Both the position numbers and the translations under genes were made by a program. A model generated the notes under the pieces. That model made no database searches, was not told the origin of the DNA, and saw only the letters and a list, made by a program, of their open reading frames with translations. From NCBI GenBank assembly GCA_030592025.1, contig JAUUZX010000093.1:1-6380 (forward strand): a DNA stretch of 6,380 nt, given 5' to 3'. The number at the start of each line of letters is the position of its first letter. The first letter of the stretch is position 1. Positions 1 to 6,380 of this stretch are shown in pieces. Source of the DNA: a bacterium. Its GTDB lineage: Bacteria; Krumholzibacteriota; Krumholzibacteria; LZORAL124-64-63.

Positions 1-945
1 GGCCGGATCGTTGCTGGTCAGGGTCAAGGTGCCGAAGTAGTCGTCGGCCACCAGGGCCGCCGCATCCATGGTCACCGCGATATCGGCGCACTCACCCGCA
101 GCGATGACACCGCTCTCGGTGCCCACCGACAACCAACCGGGCGCCGAACTGATGAGGATGGCCAGGCCGTCGTGCACATAGTCCACGTTGTAGGCCATCA
201 TCAGGCCGTCGTCACCCGTGCTGTTCTGGATGCCGATGGTCGCGCTGGTGGTTGTCGAGCCCAGCGTGTCGTACTGGTACTTGATGTCGCCGTTGGGGTA
301 GAGCAACGCCTGGAAGCTGTAGTACGGCGGGTCGAAGGCCGCGATGCGGCGCACGTCGTACTGCACGATCAGCTTCTCGCCGTCGTTGTGGTAGTAGATC
401 TCGAGATCGCGAACCACGGGGTCGACGACCATGTCGTCCCAGAACACCGCCAGCAGGTTCTCCGGCGCGCCGGTACTCGGCAACGGCTGGTTCGAGTACG
501 CCGCCGAGGTGCTCGTGAAGCTGATGAAGCCGTTGGAGCAGACGTTGAACTCGCCGAAATCGTTACCGTAGAACGGGAAGTCGAAACCGACCGGGAACGG
601 GCCGCGGTTGCCGTCGTCACTGTACGAGCCGAAGCACGCCGTGCCGTAACCGCTGATGTCGACCCATTCGAAGGTCGGGCCACCCTCTTCGTCACTGTCG
701 GTCCAGTTGTGGCCGAAGGTGTCGGGTCCGCCGCTGCCCAGGATGCCGGGCCGCGGATCCTCTTCCTCCTTGCCGTACTCCTGGTACGGGTGGACCACCA
801 TGGTCGACGCCAGGCTCTCGGAGCCGTTCAGCGACCAGGCGAGGTCGCTGCCGCCCTCGTTGCACACGGTGAACACCTTGGTCTTCGATCCGCCCGGCAT
901 GGCCGTGCCAACCACCGGGTCCGGCGACCAGGTCGCCACCGGGGG
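1..945 (-). repeat. Module 4 of the ~430-residue tandem repeat, cut by the window edge
   Basis: Residues 1812-2126, 315 residues visible. It begins PPVATWSPDPVV, then FTVCNEGGSDLAWS, the linker MVVHPYQEYGKEEEDPRPG, the beta core (1883-2080) and the start of the Ig-like second half (GWLSVGTESGVI to LTSNDPA). By analogy with the other copies about 13 further residues of this Ig half and a ~100-residue ASH-like domain should follow outside the window. It has four cysteines (1839, 1915, 1947, 2097), more than any other copy. Confidence 0.92.
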
Positions 946-3900
946 CACCACGCCGATACCGGCCAGGCTCACCATTGCCGGCGAGCTGGCGTCGTTGCTG
1001 GCTATCTGCAGCTCCCCGACGAGCGGACCCTCGTCCGTCGGCGCGAAGGTGACCGTCACAATCTGGCTTTCGAACGGATCCAGGTCGAACATCATGGGAA
1101 CGGCCGAGAAGTAGCCGGCTGACGACGTGATGCTCGTCACGGTCAGCAGATCGGTTCCCGCGTTGGTGACGACCACCTCGAGGGTGGTGTCGTACCCGAT
1201 GTAGGTCGAACCGAAGTCCAGTGCCATCGGGTCGACCGCCAGCACAGGCACGCCGGTGACGTGCAGCGTGGCGGGAACCTCGATGAGGCCGGCCTGGGGA
1301 TCGTTGGTGACCAGCAGCACCGCACCCTCATAGTCGCCGCCGAAGAGTTCGGCCGCGTTGAAGGTGACGCCCAGCGTGGCGTTGGTACCGGCGATCAGCG
1401 TGCCGCTCTCCGGAGCCACCGTCAGCCAGTCGGACACCGGCGCCAGACGGATCGCCATGTTGTCGTGCACGTAGTCGTCGTTGTAGACCACCGTCAGACC
1501 GTCGTCCCGGGTGGCGTTCTGAATGCCGATGGTGGCCGAGTTCAACGCCGCGTCCACCATCGTCTGGTAGTAGTAGAAGATCGCGCCGTTGGGGTAGAGG
1601 TGCGCCTGGAAGGTGAGCGCGCCGTTGGTGTAGTACTTGGGCACCTGGTCGTACTGCACGATCAGCTTGTTGCCGACCGTCTCGTAGTAGACGTTGCTGC
1701 CCGCGTTCGTGTCCACACGCAGGTCATCGTGGAAGATCGCCAGCAGGTTCTCCGGCGCACCGGTGCCCGGCAACGCGGCGTTGCCGTAGTCGGACAGCGT
1801 GCTCGTAAAGGAGATGAACCCGTTGGAGCTCACACGGAAGTCCGTGAACGGCGTCCCGTAGAACGGGAAGGTGAAGCCGATGGGGACCGGTCCGTAATTG
1901 GTATCATCGGCCACCCCGGAGAAGACCGGCGTGCCCGTGGCGCTGATGTCCGTCCACTCGTAGATCGGACCACCCACCTCGTCGCTGTCGGTCCAACGGT
2001 AGCCGTAGAGATCGGGACCACCGCTGCCGAGGATACCCGGGCTGGTGTCCGCTTCCTCCTTGGCCAACTCCACCGCCGTGTGCACGACCACCTCGGACGC
2101 GCCCAGCAGCGTGTGGGCCGACCAGACCAGATCGCTCTGGCCGGTGTTGGAAAGGACGACCTCCTGGGTCTCCTGCTGACCGGTGAACAGATCCGCGGCG
2201 AGGGACGTCGGAGCGACGGACGCCTCGGGCGGCTCGAGCCCGATACCCGTGAGGGAGATCTCCAGCATGGGCTGGTCGGGATCGTTGGTGGTCAGGGTGA
2301 GGGTCCCGCTCAGGGGCCCGGTCACGTCGGGCACGAAGCCCACGGTCGCGATCAGGCTCTGGGTGGGGCCGAGGGTGAGCGGCGCCGTCAGCGATGTGTT
2401 GAAGACGGGGTTGTCGATGGACACACCCGTGATCAGCAGATCATCCGTACCGGCGTTGCCCACGACGAGGTTCTGCAGGGTCGGCGTGCCCAGATAGACC
2501 TCACCGAAGTCGAAGGCCGTCGCGCTGACCTGGAGGTCCGGCGCACCGGTCACGTTCAGCACGGCCGGCACGGGCAGCGTCGGCACCGAGGGGTCGTTGC
2601 TGTTGACGACGATGTCGGCGTTGTAGGCGCCGCCGAAGAGGCCCGACGCGTTGAAGCGCGCCTCGACCGGCAACGTCCCGCCCGGAGGCACGACGCCCGA
2701 CGAGGGCACCACGGTCAGCCACTCGGGGAAGGCCTGGAAGCGGACCGCGAGGCCGTCCTTCACGTAGGGCGTGTTGAACGCCACGCTCAGGCCGTCGTCC
2801 CGCGCCCCGTTCTGGATACCCACCGTGCACAGCTGCAGATCGCTGCTGTCCATGGTGAGGTACTGGTAGACGATGGTGCCGTTGGGGTACAGGACCACCT
2901 GGAAGGTGTGCTCACCGGTGGCGTAGTACGCCGGCACGCGGTGGAACTGCACGGTGAGCTTCGCGCCGTCGTACTCGTAGAACACGTTGGCGCCGGTCGT
3001 GGTGTTGACCCTGAGATCGTCCCAGAAGGGCGCCAGCAGGTTCTCGGGGGCTCCGCCGTTGGGCAGTTCCTGGTTCGAGTAGCTCGTGCTCGTCGAGGTG
3101 AAGCTGATGAACCCGTTCGAACAGACGTTGAACGAGTTGAAGCTCTCCCCGTAGAACCCGAAGTCGAACCCGATGGGGAACGGACCCTCGTTGGTGTCGT
3201 CGGCGGTGCCGCTGAAGACGGGCGTGCCGGTCGTGCTGATGTCCGTCCAGTCGAAGGTCGGACCACCCGGCTCGTCGCTGTCGATCCAGCGGTAGCCGTA
3301 GATGTCCGGACCACCGGAATTCTCGATCACCGGGTCGCCGGCGCGGGCGTCGATCTCCTCCTTGCCCACGGCCACGTACTCGTGGACGGTGACGTCGGCG
3401 TGGAAATCGATGGCCAGGTCGAACTCGAAGTCCGCCCCGCCCGAGTTGGTGAAGGTCATCACCTGCGTCTCCGATTCGCCGGTCAGCAGGTTGCTGACCA
3501 GGGATGTCGGGTCGACCGCGAACTGGGGCGGCTCGAGACCGGCCCCCGTGAGCGACACGGTCACCACCGGATCGGTGGGATCGTCGCTGGCGATGGTCAT
3601 GGTCGTGCTGTAGGGCTGAGCTGCCGTCGGGGTGAAGACCACCTCGACCGGCTGCGCCTGGCCCGGGTTCAGCGTGAATGCCGACATGTTCGCCACGAAC
3701 GCCCCATCACCGAGGGTGATGCCGCTGATGGTGAGCAGGTCGGTGCCGGCGTTGCGGACCGTGACCGTGGTCGTGGCCGAGGCGCCGAGGAAGAGGTCGC
3801 CGTAGTCGAAGAACGTGGGGGTCACCGCGATGTCCGGAGCGCCGGTCACCACGAGACTGACGGGCACACCGTAGTCCGGATTATCCGGGTCGTTGCTCAC

Positions 3901-6380
3901 GATGCGGATCACGCCGTCGTAGGCGCCGCCCACGAGGCCCGCGGCGTCGAAGTTCACGTTCAACGTGACCGACCCACCGGCCCACACCGTGCCCTCGCTC
4001 GGTGTGACGGTCATCCACTGGGGGATGGCCCACATGCGGATGGCCAGCCCGTCGACCACGTAGTCGGTGTTGAACGCGACCTGGAGGCCGTCGGTGCCCG
4101 AACCGTTCTGCAGGCCGATGGTGGCGCTGTTCAGGGGCGCAACCATGGATGCGTACTGGTACACGACACTGCCGTCGTCGTTCAGGATGGCCTGGAAGCT
4201 GTAGGGGCCGCCCGCACCGTAATGGGACACGCCTTCCCACTGGACGATGAGGCGGGTGCCGTCGTCGTAGTAGTAGACGGTGCCGCCGGCCACATCCAGG
4301 TCGTCCCAGAAGGGGGCGATCAGGTGCGCCGGTGCGCCGGGGTTGGGCAATTGCTGGTTCCCGTAGGAGGTGGCGTCGCTCGTCAGGCTGATGAAGCCGT
4401 TGGAACACACGTTGAACTCGGTATGGTCACCGCCGTAGAACGGGAAGGCGAAGGAGAGGGGGAACGGGCCCGAGGACACGTCGTCGCCCGTGGACATGGC
4501 CACGTTGCCGTAGCCGGAGATGTCCTCCCAGGCGTAGATGGGGCCCATGGGGTCGTTGCTGTCGATCCAGCGGTAGCCGAAGGCGTCCGGGCCGCCGGCG
4601 TCCGTGATGACGGGCTCACCCAGGCGGGTGTCGTTGCCCTTGGGCACTTCCTCGTAGTCCGCGGTCATGACCGCCGCGCCCATGAGGGTCGGTGTCGGGA
4701 TCACGAAATCCAGGGTGCCTTCACCCACGTTGCTCAGGGTGATCGTCTGCACAGACGTTTCGCCGGTGAGCAGGGCCTCGCTCAGCGTCGTCGGGTTGGT
4801 GGCCACGTCCGGCGCGCCGAGGGTCATCCCCATGGGCGAGTTGGACGCGGGCGAGGCGTTGCCGAACTCGTCGACGGCCTTCACACCCAGGTAGTAGGTC
4901 GTGCTGAAGTCGAAACCGGTGATGCGCATGGTCTCGGTGAAGCCGGGTTCCTGGGGATCGGGCGAGCCGTTGGCCGGCGTGGCCAGGTCCCAGTTGGCAT
5001 CATCGATGGGGCTCGTCGACCAGCGCACATCGTAGCGGCTGGCCGTGCCCGTGAAACCGTCGTCACCGGTCGACGTCCACTGGGCGTCGATCCAGTTGGA
5101 ACCGGTGTTGGTCACGGCCATGTCGGTGATCTGGCCCGGCGCGATGCTGTCCGGGTCCGCGATGGCCATGAACACGTTCAGGCGCGCACCCGTGAGCACG
5201 ACGCCATCCAGTTCCGCCAACGGGTCGGCGAAGTTCAGCAGCAGCCACTTGGCGTCGGCCCCGCTGATCGCCGGGAAGCGGCCGAAGACCAGGGCCGCGG
5301 CGCCCGACACGTGGGGCGTGGCCATGGAGGTGCCGCTCAGCGATCCGTAGCTGTTGCCCGGCAGGGTCGACAGGATGTCGACACCCGGCGCGGCCAGATC
5401 GACCGTCGCCGCGCCATAGCTGGAGAAGCTCGCCAGCGCGTCGTTGTGGTCGGTCGCCGCCACGGCGATGATGTTGTCCAGGTCGTAGCTGGACGGGTAA
5501 TGGGGCGAGACATCCGTGTTGGCGCTCGAGTTGCCCGCCGCCGCGATGAACAGGACATTGTTGGCCTGCGCGTCCGCGATGGCGTCGTACATGGCCTGGG
5601 AGAAGCCGCCGCCGCCCCAGCTGTTGCTGGTCAGGCGCGCGCCCATCATGGTGGCGTACCCGATGGCCTCGACCGCGTCGTCCGTGTTGCCGGAACCGCT
5701 CGCGCTGAGGAATTTCAGGCCCATGATGCTGACGTTCCAGTTCACGCCGGCAACGCCGATCCCGTTGTTGCCCACGCCACCGATGGTGCCGGAGCAGTGG
5801 GTCCCGTGGCCGTTGTCGTCCATGGGGTCATTGTCGTTGTTGATGAAGTCCCAGCCGTGGACGTCGTCGATGAAGCCGTTGCCGTCATCGTCGATGCCGT
5901 TGTCGGGGATCTCACCCGGATTCACCCAGGCGTTGGCCGCCAGATCGGGGTGGTTGTAGTCCACGCCCGTATCGATGACGCCGACGATGACGTTCGACGA
6001 CCCGGTGAACACGTCCCAGGCGTTGGTGGCGCTGATGTCCGCGCCCGCCGTGCCGCCGGTCTGACCCGTGTTCTGCATGCCCCACAGCTCAGCGAAGCGA
6101 GGGTCGTCCGGGACCTCGTTGATGGTGAGGACGTAGTTGGGCTCGATGTACGCGACCTCGGGGTGGTTCCTGTAACGCCCGATGGCGTTGCCCACCGACA
6201 GGCCGGCGATCTTGCCGTGTTTTGCTTTGATACGCTGGAGGGATTTGACGTTGTAGGCGCCGATGTCGGCCATGATGGCCGCCTGCTGGGCCTCGGTGGT
6301 GTGGGGCTTGAACTTGATGATGATTTCATCGGAGACGTAATCCCCGGTGATGGTCTGGGCCGTTGCCGTTCCGGCCGCCA
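1..6380 (-). CDS. Very large secreted S8 (subtilisin-like) serine protease with four tandem ~430-residue modules; partial at both ends
   Basis: A single uninterrupted minus-strand frame gives 2126 complete codons; neither the start nor the stop lies in the window. The product should be an exported endopeptidase cleaving proteins by the Asp-His-Ser mechanism of the S8 family. Domain order is: end of a signal peptide, propeptide (14-86), S8 catalytic domain (about 107-406, D136, H191, N283, S351), fibronectin type III (414-519), then four repeats of about 430 residues made of Ig-like, core beta and ASH/HYDIN-like domains. Simple subtilisins have about 380 residues in the precursor, so more than 1700 residues here are accessory. 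Only eight cysteines are visible (195, 658, 1086, 1184, 1839, 1915, 1947, 2097). The first partial codon reads NTG (Met, Leu or Val). If it were the start there would be no hydrophobic signal-peptide core, so I infer that the true start lies upstream. The S8 assignment is firm; substrate and cell attachment are unknown. Confidence 0.97.
139..732 (-). other. Beta core domain, copy 4 (nidogen-like pattern)
   Basis: Residues 1883-2080, with GGPDTFGHNWTDSDEEGG, GPFPVGFDFPFYG, FNVCSNGFISFTS, APENLLAVFWDDM, IYYHNDGEKLIVQY, SFQALLYPNG, TSATIGIQNSTGDDGL and YVHDGLAIL. It has an extra cysteine, 1915 (TACFGS), which with 1947 could form a disulfide inside the domain. Confidence 0.6.
946..1251 (-). other. 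ASH/HYDIN-like domain, copy 3
   Basis: Residues 1710-1811, VPVLAVDPMALDFGSTYIG, VVVTNAGTDLLTVTS, LDPFESQIVTVTFAPT, QIASNDASSP, SLAGIGVV. Same landmarks as copies 1 and 2 with the SNDP turn changed to SNDA. It joins module 4 through PP. Confidence 0.75.
1252..1431 (-). other. Ig-like second half, copy 3
   Basis: Residues 1650-1709, DWLTVAPESGTLIAG through FNAAELFGGDYEG to TNDPQAGLIEVPATLHVTG. Same pattern as copies 1 and 2; SNDP has become TNDP. Confidence 0.65.
1432..2022 (-). other. Beta core domain, copy 3, with altered VCSNG and FWDD motifs
   Basis: Residues 1453-1649, with GGPDLYGYRWTDSDEVGG, GPVPIGFTFPFYG, RVSSNGFISFTS, APENLLAIFHDDL, VYYETVGNKLIVQY, TFQAHLYPNG, NSATIGIQNATRDDGL and YVHDNMAIR. 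Cys is replaced by Ser and Trp by His at two otherwise conserved places. The domain is otherwise full length. Confidence 0.6.
2233..2544 (-). other. ASH/HYDIN-like domain, copy 2
   Basis: Residues 1279-1382, APDLQVSATAFDFGEVYLG, LVVGNAGTDDLLITG, LGPTQSLIATVGFVPD, TLTTNDPDQP, SLTGIGLE. It shows the same landmarks as copy 1 and joins module 3 through PP. Confidence 0.75.
2545..2724 (-). other. Ig-like second half, copy 2
   Basis: Residues 1219-1278, EWLTVVPSSGVVPPGG through FNASGLFGGAYNAD to SNDPSVPTLPVPAVLNVTG. Same pattern and position as copy 1, immediately C-terminal to the beta core and followed directly by an ASH-like domain. Confidence 0.65.
2725..3315 (-). other. Beta core domain, copy 2 (nidogen-like pattern)
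   Basis: Residues 1022-1218, with GGPDIYGYRWIDSDEPGG, GPFPIGFDFGFYG, FNVCSNGFISFTS, APENLLAPFWDDL, VFYEYDGAKLTVQF, TFQVVLYPNG, TVGIQNGARDDGL and YVKDGLAVR. It aligns to copy 4 almost without gaps over its first ~103 residues, with about 71 identities by my own count. Ligand unknown. Confidence 0.6.
3532..3840 (-). other. ASH/HYDIN-like domain, copy 1
   Basis: Residues 847-949, APDIAVTPTFFDYGDLFLG, TVTVRNAGTDLLTISG, LNPGQAQPVEVVFTPT, TIASDDPTDP, SLTGAGLE. The 'FDFG-x-x-x-x-G ... N-x-G-T-x-x-L ... hydrophobic-x-P-G-x-x ... F-x-P ... SDDP ... L-x-G-x-G' series is characteristic of the ASH (ASPM-SPD-2-Hydin) family of Ig-like folds, often found in long bacterial surface proteins. Role inferred as a rod element. 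Confidence 0.75.
3841..4020 (-). other. Ig-like second half, copy 1
   Basis: Residues 787-846, QWMTVTPSEGTVWAGG through FDAAGLVGGAYDG to SNDPDNPDYGVPVSLVVTG. This is the 'W-L-x-V-x-P-x-x-G-x-V-x-x-G-G ... G-x-Y-x-G ... SNDP' pattern of bacterial Ig-like repeats. The matching first half (PTTLSEALLTGE ... TLSNVGEGTLDF) lies N-terminal to the beta core, so the core interrupts this domain. Confidence 0.65.
4021..4596 (-). other. Beta core domain, copy 1 (nidogen-like pattern)
   Basis: Residues 595-786. Landmarks in order: GGPDAFGYRWIDS, GPFPLSFAFPFYG, FNVCSNGFISLTS, LIAPFWDDLD, VYYYDDGTRLIVQW, FQAILNDDGSVVYQY, NSATIGLQN, YVVDGLAIR. Alternating hydrophobic strands and absent helical stretches indicate a beta-sandwich. 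The pattern 'PFYG...F..V.SNG.I', 'FW.D', 'G..I.Y.Y' and 'IG.QN' resembles extracellular nidogen-like beta domains. I infer a structural or ligand-binding role; no specific ligand can be named. Confidence 0.6.
4822..5139 (-). other. Fibronectin type III domain
   Basis: Residues 414-519 start with APGQITDMAVTNTGSNWIDAQW, then show YDVRWSTSP and finish with TTYYLGVKAVDEFGNASPASN. These are the usual FN3 landmarks: the Pro-led first strand, a Trp in strand B, a 'Y-x-V-x-W' strand C, and the 'T-x-Y-x-x-V-x-A-x-D-x-x-G-N-x-S' strands F and G. It sits directly after the protease domain and probably acts as a spacer or binding domain between the catalytic head and the repeat rod. It occurs once and is not part of the repeating unit. 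Confidence 0.85.
5161..6060 (-). other. S8 peptidase catalytic domain with intact catalytic residues
   Basis: The catalytic Asp is D136 in VGVIDTGVDYNHPDL (codon 5971-5973). The catalytic His is H191 in NGHGTHCSGT (5806-5808). The oxyanion-hole Asn is N283 in FIAAAGNSS (5530-5532). The nucleophile is S351 in SGTSMATPHVSGAAAL (5326-5328). The SNSWGGGG stretch at 251-258 matches the substrate-binding segment of subtilases. His-to-Ser spacing (160) is close to that of subtilisin (157), while Asp-to-His (55) is longer than subtilisin's 32 because of an Asp/Asn-rich insertion (159-189). All key residues are present, so I expect an active enzyme. Confidence 0.96.
6121..6339 (-). other. Subtilase propeptide (inhibitor I9 / fervidolysin-type prodomain)
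   Basis: Residues 14-86 begin with YVSDEIIIKFK, matching the 'Y-x-x-x-E-hydrophobic-KFK' opening of subtilase propeptides, and end with HPEVAYIEPNYVL, the standard 'V-x-Y-I/V-E-P-N' closing strand. In the family this ~75-residue domain acts as an intramolecular chaperone and inhibitor and is removed by self-cleavage. The mature enzyme would therefore begin around residues 87-95, just before DPRFAELWGMQNTGQ, a stretch typical of the N terminus of mature S8 enzymes. Confidence 0.85.
6340..6380 (-). other. C-terminal end of a probable signal peptide and cleavage site
   Basis: The first visible residues read AAGTATAQTITGD. An Ala-Thr-Ala (5-7) followed by Gln8 fits the Ala-X-Ala rule for signal peptidase I, so cleavage before Gln8 is plausible. 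The positively charged start and hydrophobic core would lie beyond 6380. This placement fits an S8 precursor, where a propeptide directly follows the leader. It is inferred from a short stretch, so confidence is moderate. Confidence 0.5.

Larger units (their letters stand above)
946..2232 (-). repeat. Module 3 of the ~430-residue tandem repeat
   Basis: Residues 1383-1811 (429 residues). It begins PPEASVAPTSL, then VVLSNTGQSDLVWS, the linker VVVHTAVELAKEEADTSPG, the beta core (1453-1649), the Ig-like second half (DWLTVAPESGTL to TNDPQAG, 1650-1709) and an ASH-like domain (1710-1811) ending SLAGIGVV. It is the only copy without cysteine: the core reads RVSSNGFIS where the others have VCSNGFIS. 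It also replaces the Trp of F-W-D-D with His (IFHDDL). Overall length and strand landmarks are kept, so the fold is probably unchanged. Confidence 0.93.
2233..3531 (-). repeat. Module 2 of the ~430-residue tandem repeat
   Basis: Residues 950-1382 (433 residues). It begins PPQFAVDPTSL, runs through TFTNSGGADFEF, then the charged linker VHEYVAVGKEEIDARAG, the beta core (1022-1218), the Ig-like second half starting EWLTVVPSSGVV (1219-1278), and an ASH-like domain (1279-1382) ending SLTGIGLE. The core carries FNVCSNGFISFTS, APFWDDL and LYPNGTIVYQY. It has two cysteines, 1086 and 1184, the second (LQLCTVGIQN) at a position where other copies have Ser or Ala. Like the others it has no catalytic signature and is read as structural or binding. 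Confidence 0.93.
3532..4815 (-). repeat. Module 1 of the ~430-residue tandem repeat
   Basis: Residues 522-949 (428 residues). The order is a split Ig-like first half (PTTLSEALLTGE, TLSNVGEG), a linker ending VPKGNDTRLGEPVITDA, the beta core (595-786), the Ig-like second half (787-846, QWMTVTPSEGTV to SNDPDNPDYGVPV), and an ASH-like domain (847-949). This is the most divergent copy: the linker lacks the VVH and KEE signatures of the others, and GGPTF/GGPIY is replaced by MGPIY. Its core has one cysteine (658), in NVCSNGFIS. It follows FN3 directly, which sets the phase of the repeat. Confidence 0.9.

Noticed and set aside
656..1114. Plus-strand ORF of 152 residues
   Set aside because: It overlaps another antisense shadow and the coding minus strand, and shows no recognisable domain.
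172..1122. Plus-strand ORF of 316 residues
   Set aside because: It lies directly antisense to modules 3 and 4, with its codons in register with the real ones. Its product is a Val/Arg/Ala/His-rich low-complexity string with no domain pattern, as expected opposite a GC-rich coding strand.
2787..3314. Minus-strand ORF of 175 residues in another frame
   Set aside because: It is an out-of-frame reading of module 2, dominated by Thr, Ser, Arg and Pro. Similar shadow ORFs at 369-695, 1830-2021 and 4383-4619 arise at the matching place in the other modules because the DNA itself is repeated.
3881..4408. Minus-strand ORF of 175 residues in another frame
   Set aside because: It is an out-of-frame reading of module 1 and rich in Arg, Pro and Gly. 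The correct frame here gives the conserved core and Ig-like motifs.
1..4815. CRISPR array or transposon repeats as the cause of the periodic sequence
   Set aside because: The repeat unit is about 1.29 kb, fully coding and in frame, with conserved protein motifs and no short palindromic repeats, terminal inverted repeats or transposase.
5516..5959. Plus-strand ORF of 147 residues
   Set aside because: It is antisense to the protease domain, where the minus strand encodes the catalytic motifs; the product is Pro/Ser/Leu-rich with no recognisable fold.
6271..6273. Internal Met codon (residue 36) as a possible translation start
   Set aside because: Starting here would cut the propeptide in half and remove the signal peptide cleavage region, while the frame stays open and domain-like up to the window edge.
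5922..6329. Minus-strand ORF of 135 residues in another frame
   Set aside because: It is an out-of-frame reading of the propeptide and catalytic Asp region; the low-complexity Ser/Pro/Thr product has no subtilase motif.

Overview
The window lies entirely inside one very long protein-coding gene on the minus strand. Read 6380 to 1, in the frame whose codons begin at 6378, there are 2126 consecutive sense codons with no stop. The gene enters at the high-coordinate edge (its start codon is not visible) and leaves at the low-coordinate edge (its stop is not visible). Because the frame is open at both ends, a start-to-stop ORF search misses it; the shorter ORFs on both strands are shadows. There is no intergenic DNA, RNA gene, promoter, terminator or mobile element in the window. 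Residue numbers in this annotation count from the first complete codon (6376-6378 = residue 1), so codon n occupies 6379-3n to 6381-3n.

Layout from N to C terminus (high to low coordinates): the tail of a probable signal peptide (about residues 1-7); an inhibitor-type propeptide (14-86); a subtilisin-family S8 catalytic domain with an intact D136/H191/N283/S351 set (about 107-406); one fibronectin type III domain (414-519); then four tandem modules of about 430 residues each (522-949, 950-1382, 1383-1811, 1812-end of window). Each full module reads: first half of an Ig-like 'P-T-S-L ... SNxG' domain, a charged KEE-type linker, a ~195-residue beta-rich core (GGPD ... SNGFIS ... FWDD ... IGIQN ... 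YVxDGLAIR), the second half of the Ig-like domain (WLTVxPxxG ... SNDP), and an ASH/HYDIN-like 'FDFG ... NAGTD ... SLTG' domain. The fourth module is cut by the window edge.

Together this describes an exported, probably self-activating serine protease carrying a long rod of repeated beta-sandwich domains, the usual design for a large surface-attached or released bacterial exoenzyme. Attachment and sorting signals, if any, would be at the C terminus outside the window.

The DNA is GC-rich (roughly 60-65% by eye) with strong G/C preference at third codon positions. The architecture resembles proteins I associate with GC-rich, FCB-group-like environmental bacteria (candidate phyla such as Krumholzibacteria or Eisenbacteria). 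That is a low-confidence inference from style, not from a marker gene. I see no evidence for a new multi-gene system; the interest lies in the nested and repeated domain architecture of this one protein.
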